Of a stretch of DNA of 64,000 bases, positions 39,001-51,000 are shown piece by piece (within the stretch, counting starts at the first letter, position 1; every line of letters starts with the position of its first letter). A model generated the notes under the pieces. That model did not search any database. It saw nothing but the letters and a program-made list of their open reading frames with translations, and was not told the DNA's origin. Source of the stretch: Dactylorhiza incarnata (Eukaryota; Streptophyta; Magnoliopsida; Asparagales; Orchidaceae). A program made the position numbers and the translations under genes. The stretch lies in the NCBI GenBank assembly GCA_033032865.1, contig JAWHQI010000520.1, forward strand, positions 496,001 through 560,000, in the 5' to 3' direction.

Positions 39001-42000
39001 TGAATCACTTGTCCCCTCCTCCAATGGTGTTGGATCAATCTCCACTTCAGTATATTTCTAATCAAGAGCAATGAAAGCCTACTAAAGATGCTCTGAACAT
39101 TGTCCTTGCTTCTTCATCCACTTTGGATGTCTTGTCGGATTGTCCTCCATCACCCTCACCCAATCATCCGACTGTTGTTCGGAATGGAACCACTAGTGTA
39201 CTAAGCATATGTCTTATAAGGTCTTCTCCTATTATTCAGTGTTTCATGACTTTTTTGGATGCTATATATAATCCTTAAGGGATGGTTGATACCCTAAGAG
39301 ATCCTAATTGGAGATGTGTTGCCATTGAGAAGGAAATGTTGGCTCATCAACAGAACCATACTTCTCTCTCACACTAAAGGAGTGACAAAGGGGTATGCAC
39401 AAACATATGGTATTGATTAAAAGGAGACCTTCTTTCATGTCGCCAAATACACTTTGGTTCATTTAATGCTCGCATTTGATGTTATGCATAGTTGGTTTTT
39501 ATATCAAGTAGATGTCAGCAATGCATTTTTTTCACGGTGACTTGATTGAGGAGATTTATATGGAGTAACCACATAGATATGTTGTAGAGGGTGAGTATTC
39601 TAATAGCGAGTGCAAGTCGTTAAAATCATTGTATGAACCGGAGAAGTCCCCTCGAGAAGTAGAGTCACATTCTTATTTTGAATACTTATCTTCCTACTGT
39701 AAATGGTGTCGACAAGTTTACCATGGATATCACCACTAGCCTGGTCATCCCTCGAGGAGATGGTGATTGGCACAACGTTCTCCTTGAGAGTATTGTCTTT
39801 GTATTAGTGGGTCGACCTTGGCTTTATGATAAGGATATTTGGTGTGATGAGCCATTGAACATGTGCACATTTTATGAACATGTGCACATTTTATGAACAA
39901 GACTATAAGATTGTTCTATCCATGTACCAACCTAGTAATAGGATTCACATGATTGATTCAGTTGCTAGTATTGGAGCACCTAAATCTTTGCATGATACTA
40001 GGAAGAGCGAGTTTTTGAATGAGTTGTGAGCCTGGAGTTGATTATATAGTGCTTGCATGATACTAGGACGCTAGCAAGGACCAGGTATTTATCGCACATG
40101 TGAAAAATGTTTGTCACGCATGTGAATTTTTTTTATATCTGGCACAGTGAGCCTTCTAATTTGTCACCCTTCTTAGGGAGAAACTCGGCACGCCATAAAG
40201 TCAATACAACCTTGAGAGCAATTGAGCCAAATTCATATAAGTATGATATTCCTATGAATATAAGTATTTACCTTGTATTCAATGTAGAGGAACTGATTCT
40301 AGATGATGGACTGCCTAGTTATTGGGACCTCCAAACAAACACACCATATCAACCTCAACCTTACCCTCTATCCCGACCACTACCACCACCTCAGCAACGA
40401 TGTATACCGCTGCTTGGACCCTCAACATCTACTATGGCACGAAGACTTCCAGAGGACACTTCAGCTATGAGATTGAGATAACATCATATGGATTTTCCTT
40501 TTGTGATCTACTACACTGGAAAGGACGCATATTCACTAGTGATACTTAGCGTCTGAGGAGTTGCATCGATTCGCACCTAGCTTTCACTAGGAATTGATCA
40601 TTTATCGGAGATGAATTCTTCCAAGACAGGGAAAATTTATGGGGATCAATCAGATCATGAACTTCCCCACTCGGGATCCATTTACGTTGTGCCATATTTA
40701 GGATAGTTGAATGAGTGATCAGAGTCTGTGATCACGTCAAGGGATTCATTTCTCATTTTCTATGTAATTTTGTTTATTTATATAGTCATGTTTTTGGTTA
40801 AATGTCATGATCAGGTGATTTGAGCCCTTCATGAAATTTAACATAAGCCTAATTGTTTATTTATATTAAGTATTAGTGTTCCTACAGGCTATCAAAAATT
40901 TGGAGGAAGTTCAGAAATGTTTGATCATGGTTCATAAAAGTTTGTTGATGTTGTGAGCCTCGCCTAGGGTGCAAAGTTATAAATATCATATATCAGTAAT
41001 ATGTCGGACTGAGTTTTTAAATGTCTGATATCACAAGTTGGAAACATGTCAGGGATATTTTAAAATATTAGATTGTCATATCTTATAAATAAAAATATTT
41101 ATTTTCATGTATAATAAGTATAATTATATGTTCTAAAAATTAAAAAAAAATCAGCATAACAAATAGACAAATAATGAGTTATGCAAAATAAATTTGAAGG
41201 GTATCTAAAATAAACTATTAGGCTCTGTTTGGCTCGGCTGCAGCGATTGAAAAATCAGTGGGGGGAAGCAGTGGTGGAATAATCAGCTGTTCTGCAGAGT
41301 GGTGGCTGAATCTGTGAATCTGTTTGGAAGAACAGATGTTGCAGTGCTGGTTCAAACGGAGAAGCTGTTAAGCTGTTTGGCATCATCCCCTGATAAGGTG
41401 TCGTGCTGGGAGAAAAGAGAAGGCAACTCTGCAGACGAAGGCATCCATACATTGTCTCCTGTAGCAACAACCAAGCTGAACATTTTCTCTAATTTCTCTT
41501 CAAGCTCTGGAGGTATACCAGCAGACCGGAACTTCTTCGCATTAGGGATCATCTACAAAATAGAAATAAGTGTTAGACATGGAAGGTATTAATTTCAATA
41601 AGTGAAATATTAAAATCTACAAAGTAACTAACCTCAATTCTTTCCTTCCACCAATCATCGGAAGCGTCTATCGTCCGTTTAGTAGGGTTCCAACCAAGCC
41701 CTGTCTCGCCTTTTTTAAGTTCACGCCATAATTTCCAATCACGTTTCAGTTGATCCCACTTGTTTTTCATTTGTGCACGACTGTACTCTAAACCGGTTCG
41801 CTCCTTAAAGTTTTTCATCTGAATGACCCAACCCTCTTTACTGAAATGAGTGGTTGGTCTATTCCCTAAATCTATTTCTCAGATACAGAGATCACAGAAT
41901 AAAAGAACATGTGATGACACCCAATTGGCCGATATTCCACCATCTTTTGAAATAACCATCTACACTCCAAATAAAAATAAAAACACATGACAGTAATATT

Positions 42001-45000
42001 AACAACACAACATTTGACAATTTTTGATAAGGCTTATGGTTACGTTGCAATCTACAACATTTGAATAACAACATAGCGGGCCAATAATCATCATTGATCT
42101 CATCTTGCATATGTAGTTAGAGGTTAATGGCTGGAATCAACCCTAAACAACTTGTTCACATAAATTTCGGAGAAGGGGAGAGACAAAATCGGGAGAAAAA
42201 ATCAACCCTAAACACTTGTAGCTAGAGGTTAATGGCTGGAATAGCACAACAACAACAACAACAACAACAACAACATAACCCATATAGTCCCCAATCATTG
42301 GGGGTATGGGCGGGGGAAGATTGGAAACAGACCTAACCTTTGGCACTATGCACAAAGTGGCTTCTCTCAGAGGAGAAAGACCTAACCTTTGACAATAAAT
42401 GCACAAAGTGGCTGCTCACAGAGTACCACTGAAATAGTGGCCCCCTATACCGTCGCGTTTGCTGCGGAATCATGCCCTCAAATCAAAGCCAAAGACATCA
42501 GAGAGGGTAGACCCAAGAATCCATTTTGATTTATGTGCACATAACCATGCTTCCTTCATTCAGCATCCAGAGCATTGGTGAAGCACTTTAATGGCTGGAA
42601 TAGCACAAAACGAAAAAAAAAAAACTGATCACATAAAATGCTTTGCTAGAGACTCGCCGATCTGTACCTGCAGTGGAGGAGAGACTCGCCGGCGTGTAAA
42701 GGGAGGACGGCAGCCGGAGAGGGAAGGTCGGCGGTGGTCGGTGGTGGCCTATCGCCGGGGAGACGGAAGGTCGGGGCCTCGATCGCAGTCTTGCTAGGGC
42801 TGCGCGTGATTTTGCCGCTGTCGAGCGTGCGGGGGGGGGGGGGGGGGGGGAAGGGAGAAGCGCGATTTTTTATCACGATAAAATTTCCCAACTCATAAAA
42901 CGCTAATAATTAGCGATTCGGGAGCAGTGGTGATTCCAACTGCAGCCTGGAAAAACTCGTTTGGCGGGGCGGTGCGAGAATCTGCGGCCCCCCACTCCAA
43001 AAACGCCGCGCCAAACATAGCCTTAGTAACACACTACACCTACTATTAACAAGTATAAATAGACACATTTACAAAATATATTTAATATAATACAATACCT
43101 TGATTTAGATAACGCTATATTTTATAGCAAATGAAGAAAATTTAAAAGCTAGATATCCTTGATTGACTGATTATAAGTCCTTGCATTCTTAATAAATTTA
43201 GGTTAAAAGCATAAAAATAATCAACTAATAAATTTGTTAAAATTTTAAGCATGTTTGTAATATTAAATAAGAAACATAGTGTAAAATTATTATACAAAAT
43301 TGATCGTAAGAATAACACAAATTAAAAAAAAAAGTGTACTCAATTTAAGCATGTCTAATATAATATATATAGATGATTTAAACATATACTACTAACTCAA
43401 CATAAAATAAAACAACGGACAATATGTTCAAAAGTCGTGCTGAATGATATATAGGAAAAATCAAATATGAAAACTTATATTTTTCGAAAGGACGATCTAT
43501 TTTTTAGAAGAAAAAAAATCATTGTCATCAAAAATGATATGTTGCCAGATATGTCAGATACGCGGGAGAACATTTAAAACACCACTAGGGTGTCATATCC
43601 TAGGGTCAGCTTCCGCTACTCGCCTCTACCACTTCGGTCGTCACCCTCCACTGCCCCTAATGTCGTCTTGACACCTCATGAATTATGAGATAAAATCAAA
43701 CTAATTAATTTCAATCTAGATAACTCCTGATAATCGCATCATCTCATAATAAAGATAACTCTGACAATTAAATATAATAAACTTTAAAATAATTCAAATA
43801 ATAAGATTAAACTTCTTGTGCATCATCTATGAAATCATGTTCTGAGTTACATACAATTTTCTATCAACCAAACTCTCTACTTTCATTAGTCTAACCAAAC
43901 TTTCCGAAGAAGGGATATCAAAGCCTGAAAGACATCAGTCCCCGTCATTGTACCTTCCCCGCCAACCTCTTTCGCTTCACAATCATGATGATTTTCTACG
44001 CAACCATTTCCTTAAGTGAGTTAGTGTAGCATTACACCATTTGAATTTTTCCTTCAATTAATACACGATTAAACAAGGTAAATAAAATTCAATATTATTA
44101 ACATGAAATTGATCTCAAGTGAACATGAAAGTATACCGAAATGATAAACAAAAAGTAAATACCTTTTTTTGGTATGTGTTGGCATCATTTGCACCCTTTG
44201 GAGATTCACTGAAACTCGGGCGAATAAAACATAATTAGCAATATCTTCACACCTCTAAACAGCAGACAATATTTTGAAATAGATAATTTGCATTTCCATT
44301 AAGTTATAAGTACCGGCACTATCAAAAAGAAAGTAAATCAAAAAGATTCCTGAGGTAATTGGGAATTAGCGATTGATTATAAACTAGCATATCTAATTAT
44401 CAACATCGTGCAACAAAGACCTCATTTGGGGCTGCAGAACTCCTGCAGGGCGGATCCGACAGAACGCCGTGGTGGCTCCACGGCTGTTTGGCTGCACCAT
44501 GGTCGGACATTCCGCCGTGGTAGATCACGACACACATCGACTTGCACGATGATCGGAGCCGTACATTTTGTGCGGATCGACGATCCGAGAATTTTTTTTT
44601 TTTTTTTTTATGATTTTTATTTTCATGTATTTTAAGGGCTGTCATGATCAGAGAATCATGACCGTCCATGATGGCCCCTAGTGTCTATATATTGAGGGTG
44701 AGGGCTACCATTTAGAGGCATTGAAGTGTTGAAGCCCATCCTTCGGTCAATTTGGTGCCGAAGTAGACCAATTACAATCCGGTTAACCAATTACAATGGT
44801 GTCCCATTATAGTGGAGAGGCAACCAATTACAATCCGACCCACAAAACTAACTTTGTCCCATTGCTGGATATAGCTGGCCCATAAAACTAACTTTGTCCC
44901 ATTGCTGGATATAGCTGACCCATAAAACTAACTGAAAGTTTGGGCAACCAATTACAATCCGGTGAACCAATTACAATTGGTTTACTCTGAATTTCGAGCT

Positions 45001-48000
45001 ACAATGATAAAACAGACTTTTGAGCAAATGTGCTCAGAATGGACTCCGGTCAGTGACATTACACTCGTAAGACCAATATGATTTCAATAACGTTCATTTC
45101 TTCGCATTCGATGCGTACATATGAAGTTGACCAAAACAGTCGCCTCGAGCTACGCAACGCCTCAAATATGACTTTTGAGCAGATGACCTCAGAATTGAAC
45201 TTAGTAAGTTTTTTTAGACTCGTGAAGCTTAACAAATTGACGAAACTGTTTGCGCTCCATTCCGATGAGTATCGGCGTAACTCTAATGCGAACGCGAGTT
45301 CAAGTAACAGAATTATCCAAAAAGGTGATATCGAGCAAACGACCACATAATTCACCTCAGTCAGTTTTGTTAGACTCGTGAAGCTTATACGAGTTCGACA
45401 AAACTGTCCGCGCTCGATTCTGATGAGAACCGGGGAAATTATAATGTGGTTTGCAAATACGGAATTATCTGAAAATGTGATATCGAGCAAACGGACTCAA
45501 AATTCACCTCAGTTAGTTTTGTTAGACTCGTGAAGCCTATACGAGTTCAACAAAACTGTCCACACTCGATTCCGATGAGAATCGGCGAAATTATAATGTG
45601 GTTTGCAAATAGCGTATTTACCCGAAAAGGTGCGATCGAGCAACCGGCCTCGGAATTGACCCCAGTCAGTTTCGTTGGACTTGTAATGATAATATGAGTC
45701 CAACAGTGTCATCAGTTTGAAATTTCAACGTTGTTCGACGAGTTTTTAATGCTACGTAAAATTAGGTCGTAAACGCTACGACAAGCGTAAAATGAGGAAA
45801 CGAACTCCGAATTGATAACGACTCATCTCGATGTGTCCGTGTCGACGAGACGGTCGTAACAAGCCCTTCCGGGACAAATTCCAAGTCCCCTAGGGAGTTG
45901 TATAGGCGTTTATAATAATTCTTATTATCATTATTATAATATATTTAATTATATATATATTTATATATATATATACACACACACATTAGTTTAAGTTAGA
46001 AACATACCTAGCCGAGCTCCTTCCCATCAGCGCCGTCACCTTTCCCCCCTCCCCTCCATTTCCGATCCAGCAACTCCATCAACAGCCTGCCGAACTCCCC
46101 CCTCCGGTGACCTCCCTCAACTCCGACGGCCTCGACCTCCAACAACAAGCCATCAGCCACCTCTCCTCTTCTTTCTCAGGCAAGTCTACTCCAAAAATGA
46201 GCCATCTCTCCTCCGCCATGGCCGACCACCACCAAATCCCAGACCAAGCTTCCTCTGGCCACCCCTGCTCTCCTAATTGCGGCTCGGGCAAGCTCCTCAC
46301 GGCGAACAACTCCGGCAACTCTCCCTCCCGTGAGCCTCCTTCTCCAACCACTCCCATTTCTCCATTTCTCTCTCTACGTTTTCCCTCCAGATCTCACTCT
46401 CTCTACCTCTCTGTTTTCTGGTTTTTTTTATCCAGAACCCCCCACCACCCGATCCATCTCCATTTCTCCATTTCCCTCTCTACATCTCCATTTTATATTT
46501 TTAGCCAGAACTCTCGCACCTCCATCTCTCTCTCTCTCTCACAATCTCATTTCCTCCCTCTCTCAGACATCTCATTAGCCACCGGCCTCCTCCATTTTCG
46601 GCGGTCTACTCTAAAAATGAGCCATCTCTCCTCCGCCATGGCCGACCACCACCAAATCCCAGACCAAGCTTCCTCTGGCCACCCCTGCTCTCCTAATTGC
46701 GGCTCGGGCAAGCTCCTCACGGCGAACAACTCCGGCAACTCTCCCTCCCGTGAGCCTCCTTCTCCAACCACTCCCATTTCTCCATTTCTCTCTCTACGTT
46801 TTCCCTCCAAATCTCACTCTCTCTACCTCTCTGTTTTCTGGTTTTTTTTATCCAGAACCCCCCACCACCCGATCCATCTCCATTTCTCCATTTCCCTCTC
46901 TACATCTCCATTTTATATTTTTAGCCAGAACTCTCGCACCTCCATCTCTCTCTCTCTCTCACAATCTCATTTCCTCCCTCTCTCAGACATCTCATTAGCC
47001 ACCGGCCTCCTCCATTTTCGGCGGTGAAAACTCCAATAACAGCGAACTCTCCAGTGAGATCCAAGGTCGACTCCTTCGGCGAACGTCATACGAGATCCGG
47101 ATCGGCGAGATCTGACCAGGGCCAGGAACGACGGACAAATGTCGCATGCGCGGCTATTGGGTAGCATGCACGGACAAAAGGTGCGTTCTTCCTCGACTCC
47201 TCCCTCTGCATAGATCTTTGGTTTTCAATTGTAGAAACCTTCTCGCAAAGGCCCCGTTTTTCCGGCGACCCGCAGACACACGAGCGTAGTCGTGCTCGGC
47301 GTGGTCGCGGATCATTTTGAGTGGGTCCTTGCGACCCCTCTCCGCGAGTCTCGGAGTGTGACACGACGATAAATAAATATTATTGCGCACGCGGTCAAAA
47401 CAACGACGATCGCGCGGTGGCAAATTATATTTATGCGCACGCGGTCGAAACAACGACAATCACGCATCAGTAAATAAATATTTATGAGCGCAACGGTAAA
47501 TAAATATTTATGCGCGCGACGGTAGATAAATATTTATGCGCGCGACGGTAGATAAATATTTATGTGCGCGACGGTAGTTAAATATTTAGCGCGCGACGGT
47601 AAATAAATATTTATGCGCGCGGCGGTAAACAAATATTAATGTGTGCGCGGTCGAAACAACGACAATCGCGCGGCGGCAAATAACATTGATATACGCGATG
47701 TCGAAACAACGACGATCGCGCAAAGGCAAATAATAATGATGCGCGCGCGGTCGAAACAACGACGATCACGCGACGGCAAACAATATTGATGCGCGCGCGG
47801 TCAAAATAATGATGGTCGAGCGGCGATAAATAATATTGATGTGTGCGCGGTCGAAACAACGACGATCGCGCTGCGGCAAATAATATTGATGCGCGCGTGG
47901 TTAAAATAACGACGATCGTGCGGAGGTAAATAAATATTAATGCGTGTGCGGTCAAAACAGCAATGATCGCGCAGAGACAAATAATATTGATGCGGGCGCA

Positions 48001-51000
48001 GTCAAAATAACGACGATCGCGTGGCGGTAAATAATATCGATGTGCGCGATCAAAATAACAACGCTCGCGCGTCGTTAAATAATATTAAATTATGCGGCGG
48101 GATCGATGGTGGATCTCGTGATGAAACTCGCGGTGATCGTGCGAAATAAGCAGTGGAGCTTGCAGCAAGGACTTACGACGTTGATGGAATCGAGCATGTT
48201 ATTACATAATTGGGATTTAGGTTAGAATTATCAAATCAAAGACGCATCGCCGATTTAAATAATATTTTGGCAACGACTCGATGCCTTATAAGTCATAGTC
48301 ACATCCGCCAACAAGTGATGCGTATGAGGCAGACAATTCCAAATCCTTGATTTGATTCAAAGATATTGACCATAGAAGTGTTCAAGTTCAATGATTTGTG
48401 TGACGAAATCAACAACGATTGTGCGTTTGTGGTAATCACGGAGCTTGCGGCGGAGACCTTCGGCGGTGAAGATTCCCAGACTGTAGAATGCTTAGTCGAC
48501 TTAGGGTAGAATAATTGAACATACACCGTTAGCATTACTCACTTCAAGATAATTTATGAACGGCATGATGCGTGTTAAATCATGGCCGCGCAGCCAACCA
48601 TATGAGGCGGTTAACCCAAATCTTATTCTAGGTCTGAGAAGTGATTAAGATCATTAATCTGATGTGTTTATCGCATTTAAATAATATGATTATAATTTAT
48701 ACATAACCACTTAGTGGTTCTATGAATTTAGCAGAGGTGGGGTTTGCGTAGTGTTTTGGTTGGGTAGAGTAACATGTAACTCTGCTTGTATGAAAAGATA
48801 CTGTGTGAATGTATGTGGCAGGTCATTGGCTCTATCGGTGGCACACTCCGGAGGGTTAGTACAGTGACTTTAGGATAGCGTCATGGTCGAACAACAGCAT
48901 GCGCCCTAGCCTAGTTTGTTGTTTGTGTAGGTGTTAGCCACCCGGAGTTCGACCTGAGCTATGTCTCGGTTCTTTTGCTTGTTCCGCCAGTATGGGCGAA
49001 GACTGAGAACGGGCTCGGACAGCCGTGCGTAAGGCCTATGGATGATTGTGCTTAAATACCCTAGAAGTAGCCAGGACGTGCCACTGCCACCGTTTGGCCA
49101 CGACGGTGGTGCATGTGGACTTAGCTAACCCCACGAATAAGTGTCTCAGTCGTTAGTTTGTACTTGATTTCGATCGAATGCTTGCGTCTCGACACCGTGT
49201 ATTTGTTAAGTCTGCGTCGACATAGAAATCAAGTGTACTTGTGATGATACTGTGGAGTGTTTTGTTAAGCAACTACTTATTACTAGCGTTGTCATTCTTT
49301 ATTGTATTTGCATTTCTTTATTGTATTAGCATCGTTGGGTGCGTAAGTGTGGACACCGCTAGATTCGAAATAGTATGGTATAATCATTGTCAATTATCTA
49401 TGCACTTATACTTGATAGCCCACTAGTTGTACCTTCATTTTCTTATTATACACCGCTTAGTCTATTTGCTTATATATGATAGTCTGCTAATTGTACTTAT
49501 AATATTATCATACTTATACTCGTCTGCTATACTTGTATATTATACAGCCTGTCACTTCCTGCAGCGTGGGATTTCCCTCCCTTGAGCGCTAGGGCTTTGG
49601 GGGGAGCGGGAAGAACCACTCAGTCTAGTTTGACTGACGCGTTCGAGCTTATCATTTTAGGCAGAGACTCCGCTGATGGCGACGCAACCGTGGGTGTTTC
49701 TAGAGCTATGACGTGGACTCGACGTGAACTTGACGTGGACTCAACGTGAACTTGGCGTGGAGATAGAAGGCATGATGATGATCGTCACTACCCTTAGCAG
49801 CATCATTAGTCATATAGTTAGCTCATTAGATTTACATATTTACTGCACTTATATATCATCTTTCATCCGGCTTGGCATGTTACCTGTGGGCCCCTGAATT
49901 TCTATAGACTGTTGTATTTGGACTGTGGGTCAATCGTGCCATTGTTGTGGCTATTTCTGTCTTGTCTTTATTAATCATATATTTTTGTGCTCTACTACGT
50001 CGCTACTAGCCTTCCGCTAGTACTTCTTCAGCTACTGCTCATAATGTACCCTGGTTGGGGTGTGATGGTTGTTCGCTTAGCACCACCGTTGATATGTAGC
50101 TTAGAAGAGAATGATGGGAGAGGGTTGAGACATTCATAACTCCACTCTTTCGTTATTTCCTTCTTTGTTGTGGATTGGCGGTGGTGTGCGATAAGATCCC
50201 CTGGTCGTGCCTTGTTTTCGAAGGGGGTCTTCCAATCACCACTCCTACAATCTCCATATCTCCGCCCTACATTGAGGCATTTTTACGTGGTGAGTTCTAC
50301 ATTTATTTTTAAAGTCATCTACATTGTACGGATGCACCATTTATTTCTAGTTCTACTTGACTATAATTAATCTTGGCTTGTATCTTTCATTGAAAGTGTG
50401 ACACCTAATTATCTTTCCCTTTAATTTTAGGCACTCTCAATAGTTTGTCATTGTTATCTGTTTGCCTAAATTGCTATATTTGTAATCAATTGTAACGCTT
50501 GCGTGGGATTTTAAAATTAATTATTTAATTACTTGTGTTAAAATTAATTTCAAGATTGAATAGTTGTATTGCATTAGGGTGTGAGCATTAACATTGTTTA
50601 ATTAAAATTAAACATTGTTTAATTAAATTAAACATTGTTTAATTACTTGCATGCTTGAATTAATTGCACGATTGAATTGTTGCATTGCATTAGGGTCTGA
50701 GCATCTTGCCCATCAGATTGTGTCCACGCATGCATTTGCATTTTGATTTAGGGTTAGGGCATCATGTGTCCGTCACTTGTAGATTCGTCTTACGGCCATT
50801 GCTATCAGAGCCCCAGGTTCAAGCGTTATTTTGATACGTAGTGATTGAGTCTATAGATTCATTTATGACTTGTTATCGTCATCATACCTCTCCTCTACTT
50901 GAGGATACCAAATCTGCCTATTGATCATATGAAGTCCATCCAGGGAGATCGACATACTATTACGATATTCATTCTCGTCCCCAGCTCCTCGATTATAGAG

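Larger units (their letters stand above)
41221..43022 (-). mobile_element. PIF/Harbinger element with Myb/SANT ORF only
   Basis: Terminal inverted repeats GGCTCTGTTTGGC (41221) and GCCAAACATAGCC (43010-43022), with 3-bp target duplication TTA at 41218-41220 and 43023-43025. TTA duplications and a Myb/SANT-like ORF are hallmarks of PIF/Harbinger. At 1.8 kb there is no room for the DDE transposase and none is seen. Confidence 0.85.
40940..43600 (+). repeat. RepX, copy B, split by a PIF/Harbinger insertion
   Basis: 40940-41217 and 43026-43580 align in order with copy A. The insertion point carries the TTA duplication of the DNA transposon. Confidence 0.6.

Noticed and set aside
45059..45490. 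143-codon minus ORF
   Set aside because: It crosses the 150-bp tandem units, and the peptide repeats follow the DNA repeats.
46107..47027. 306-codon ORF
   Set aside because: A product of the 420-bp tandem duplication in a C/T-rich LTR-like segment. The peptide is low complexity (SHSLYLS, HFSISLS).
47388..48095. CRISPR array
   Set aside because: The units are directly adjacent without unique spacers, and the genome is eukaryotic. It is a minisatellite.
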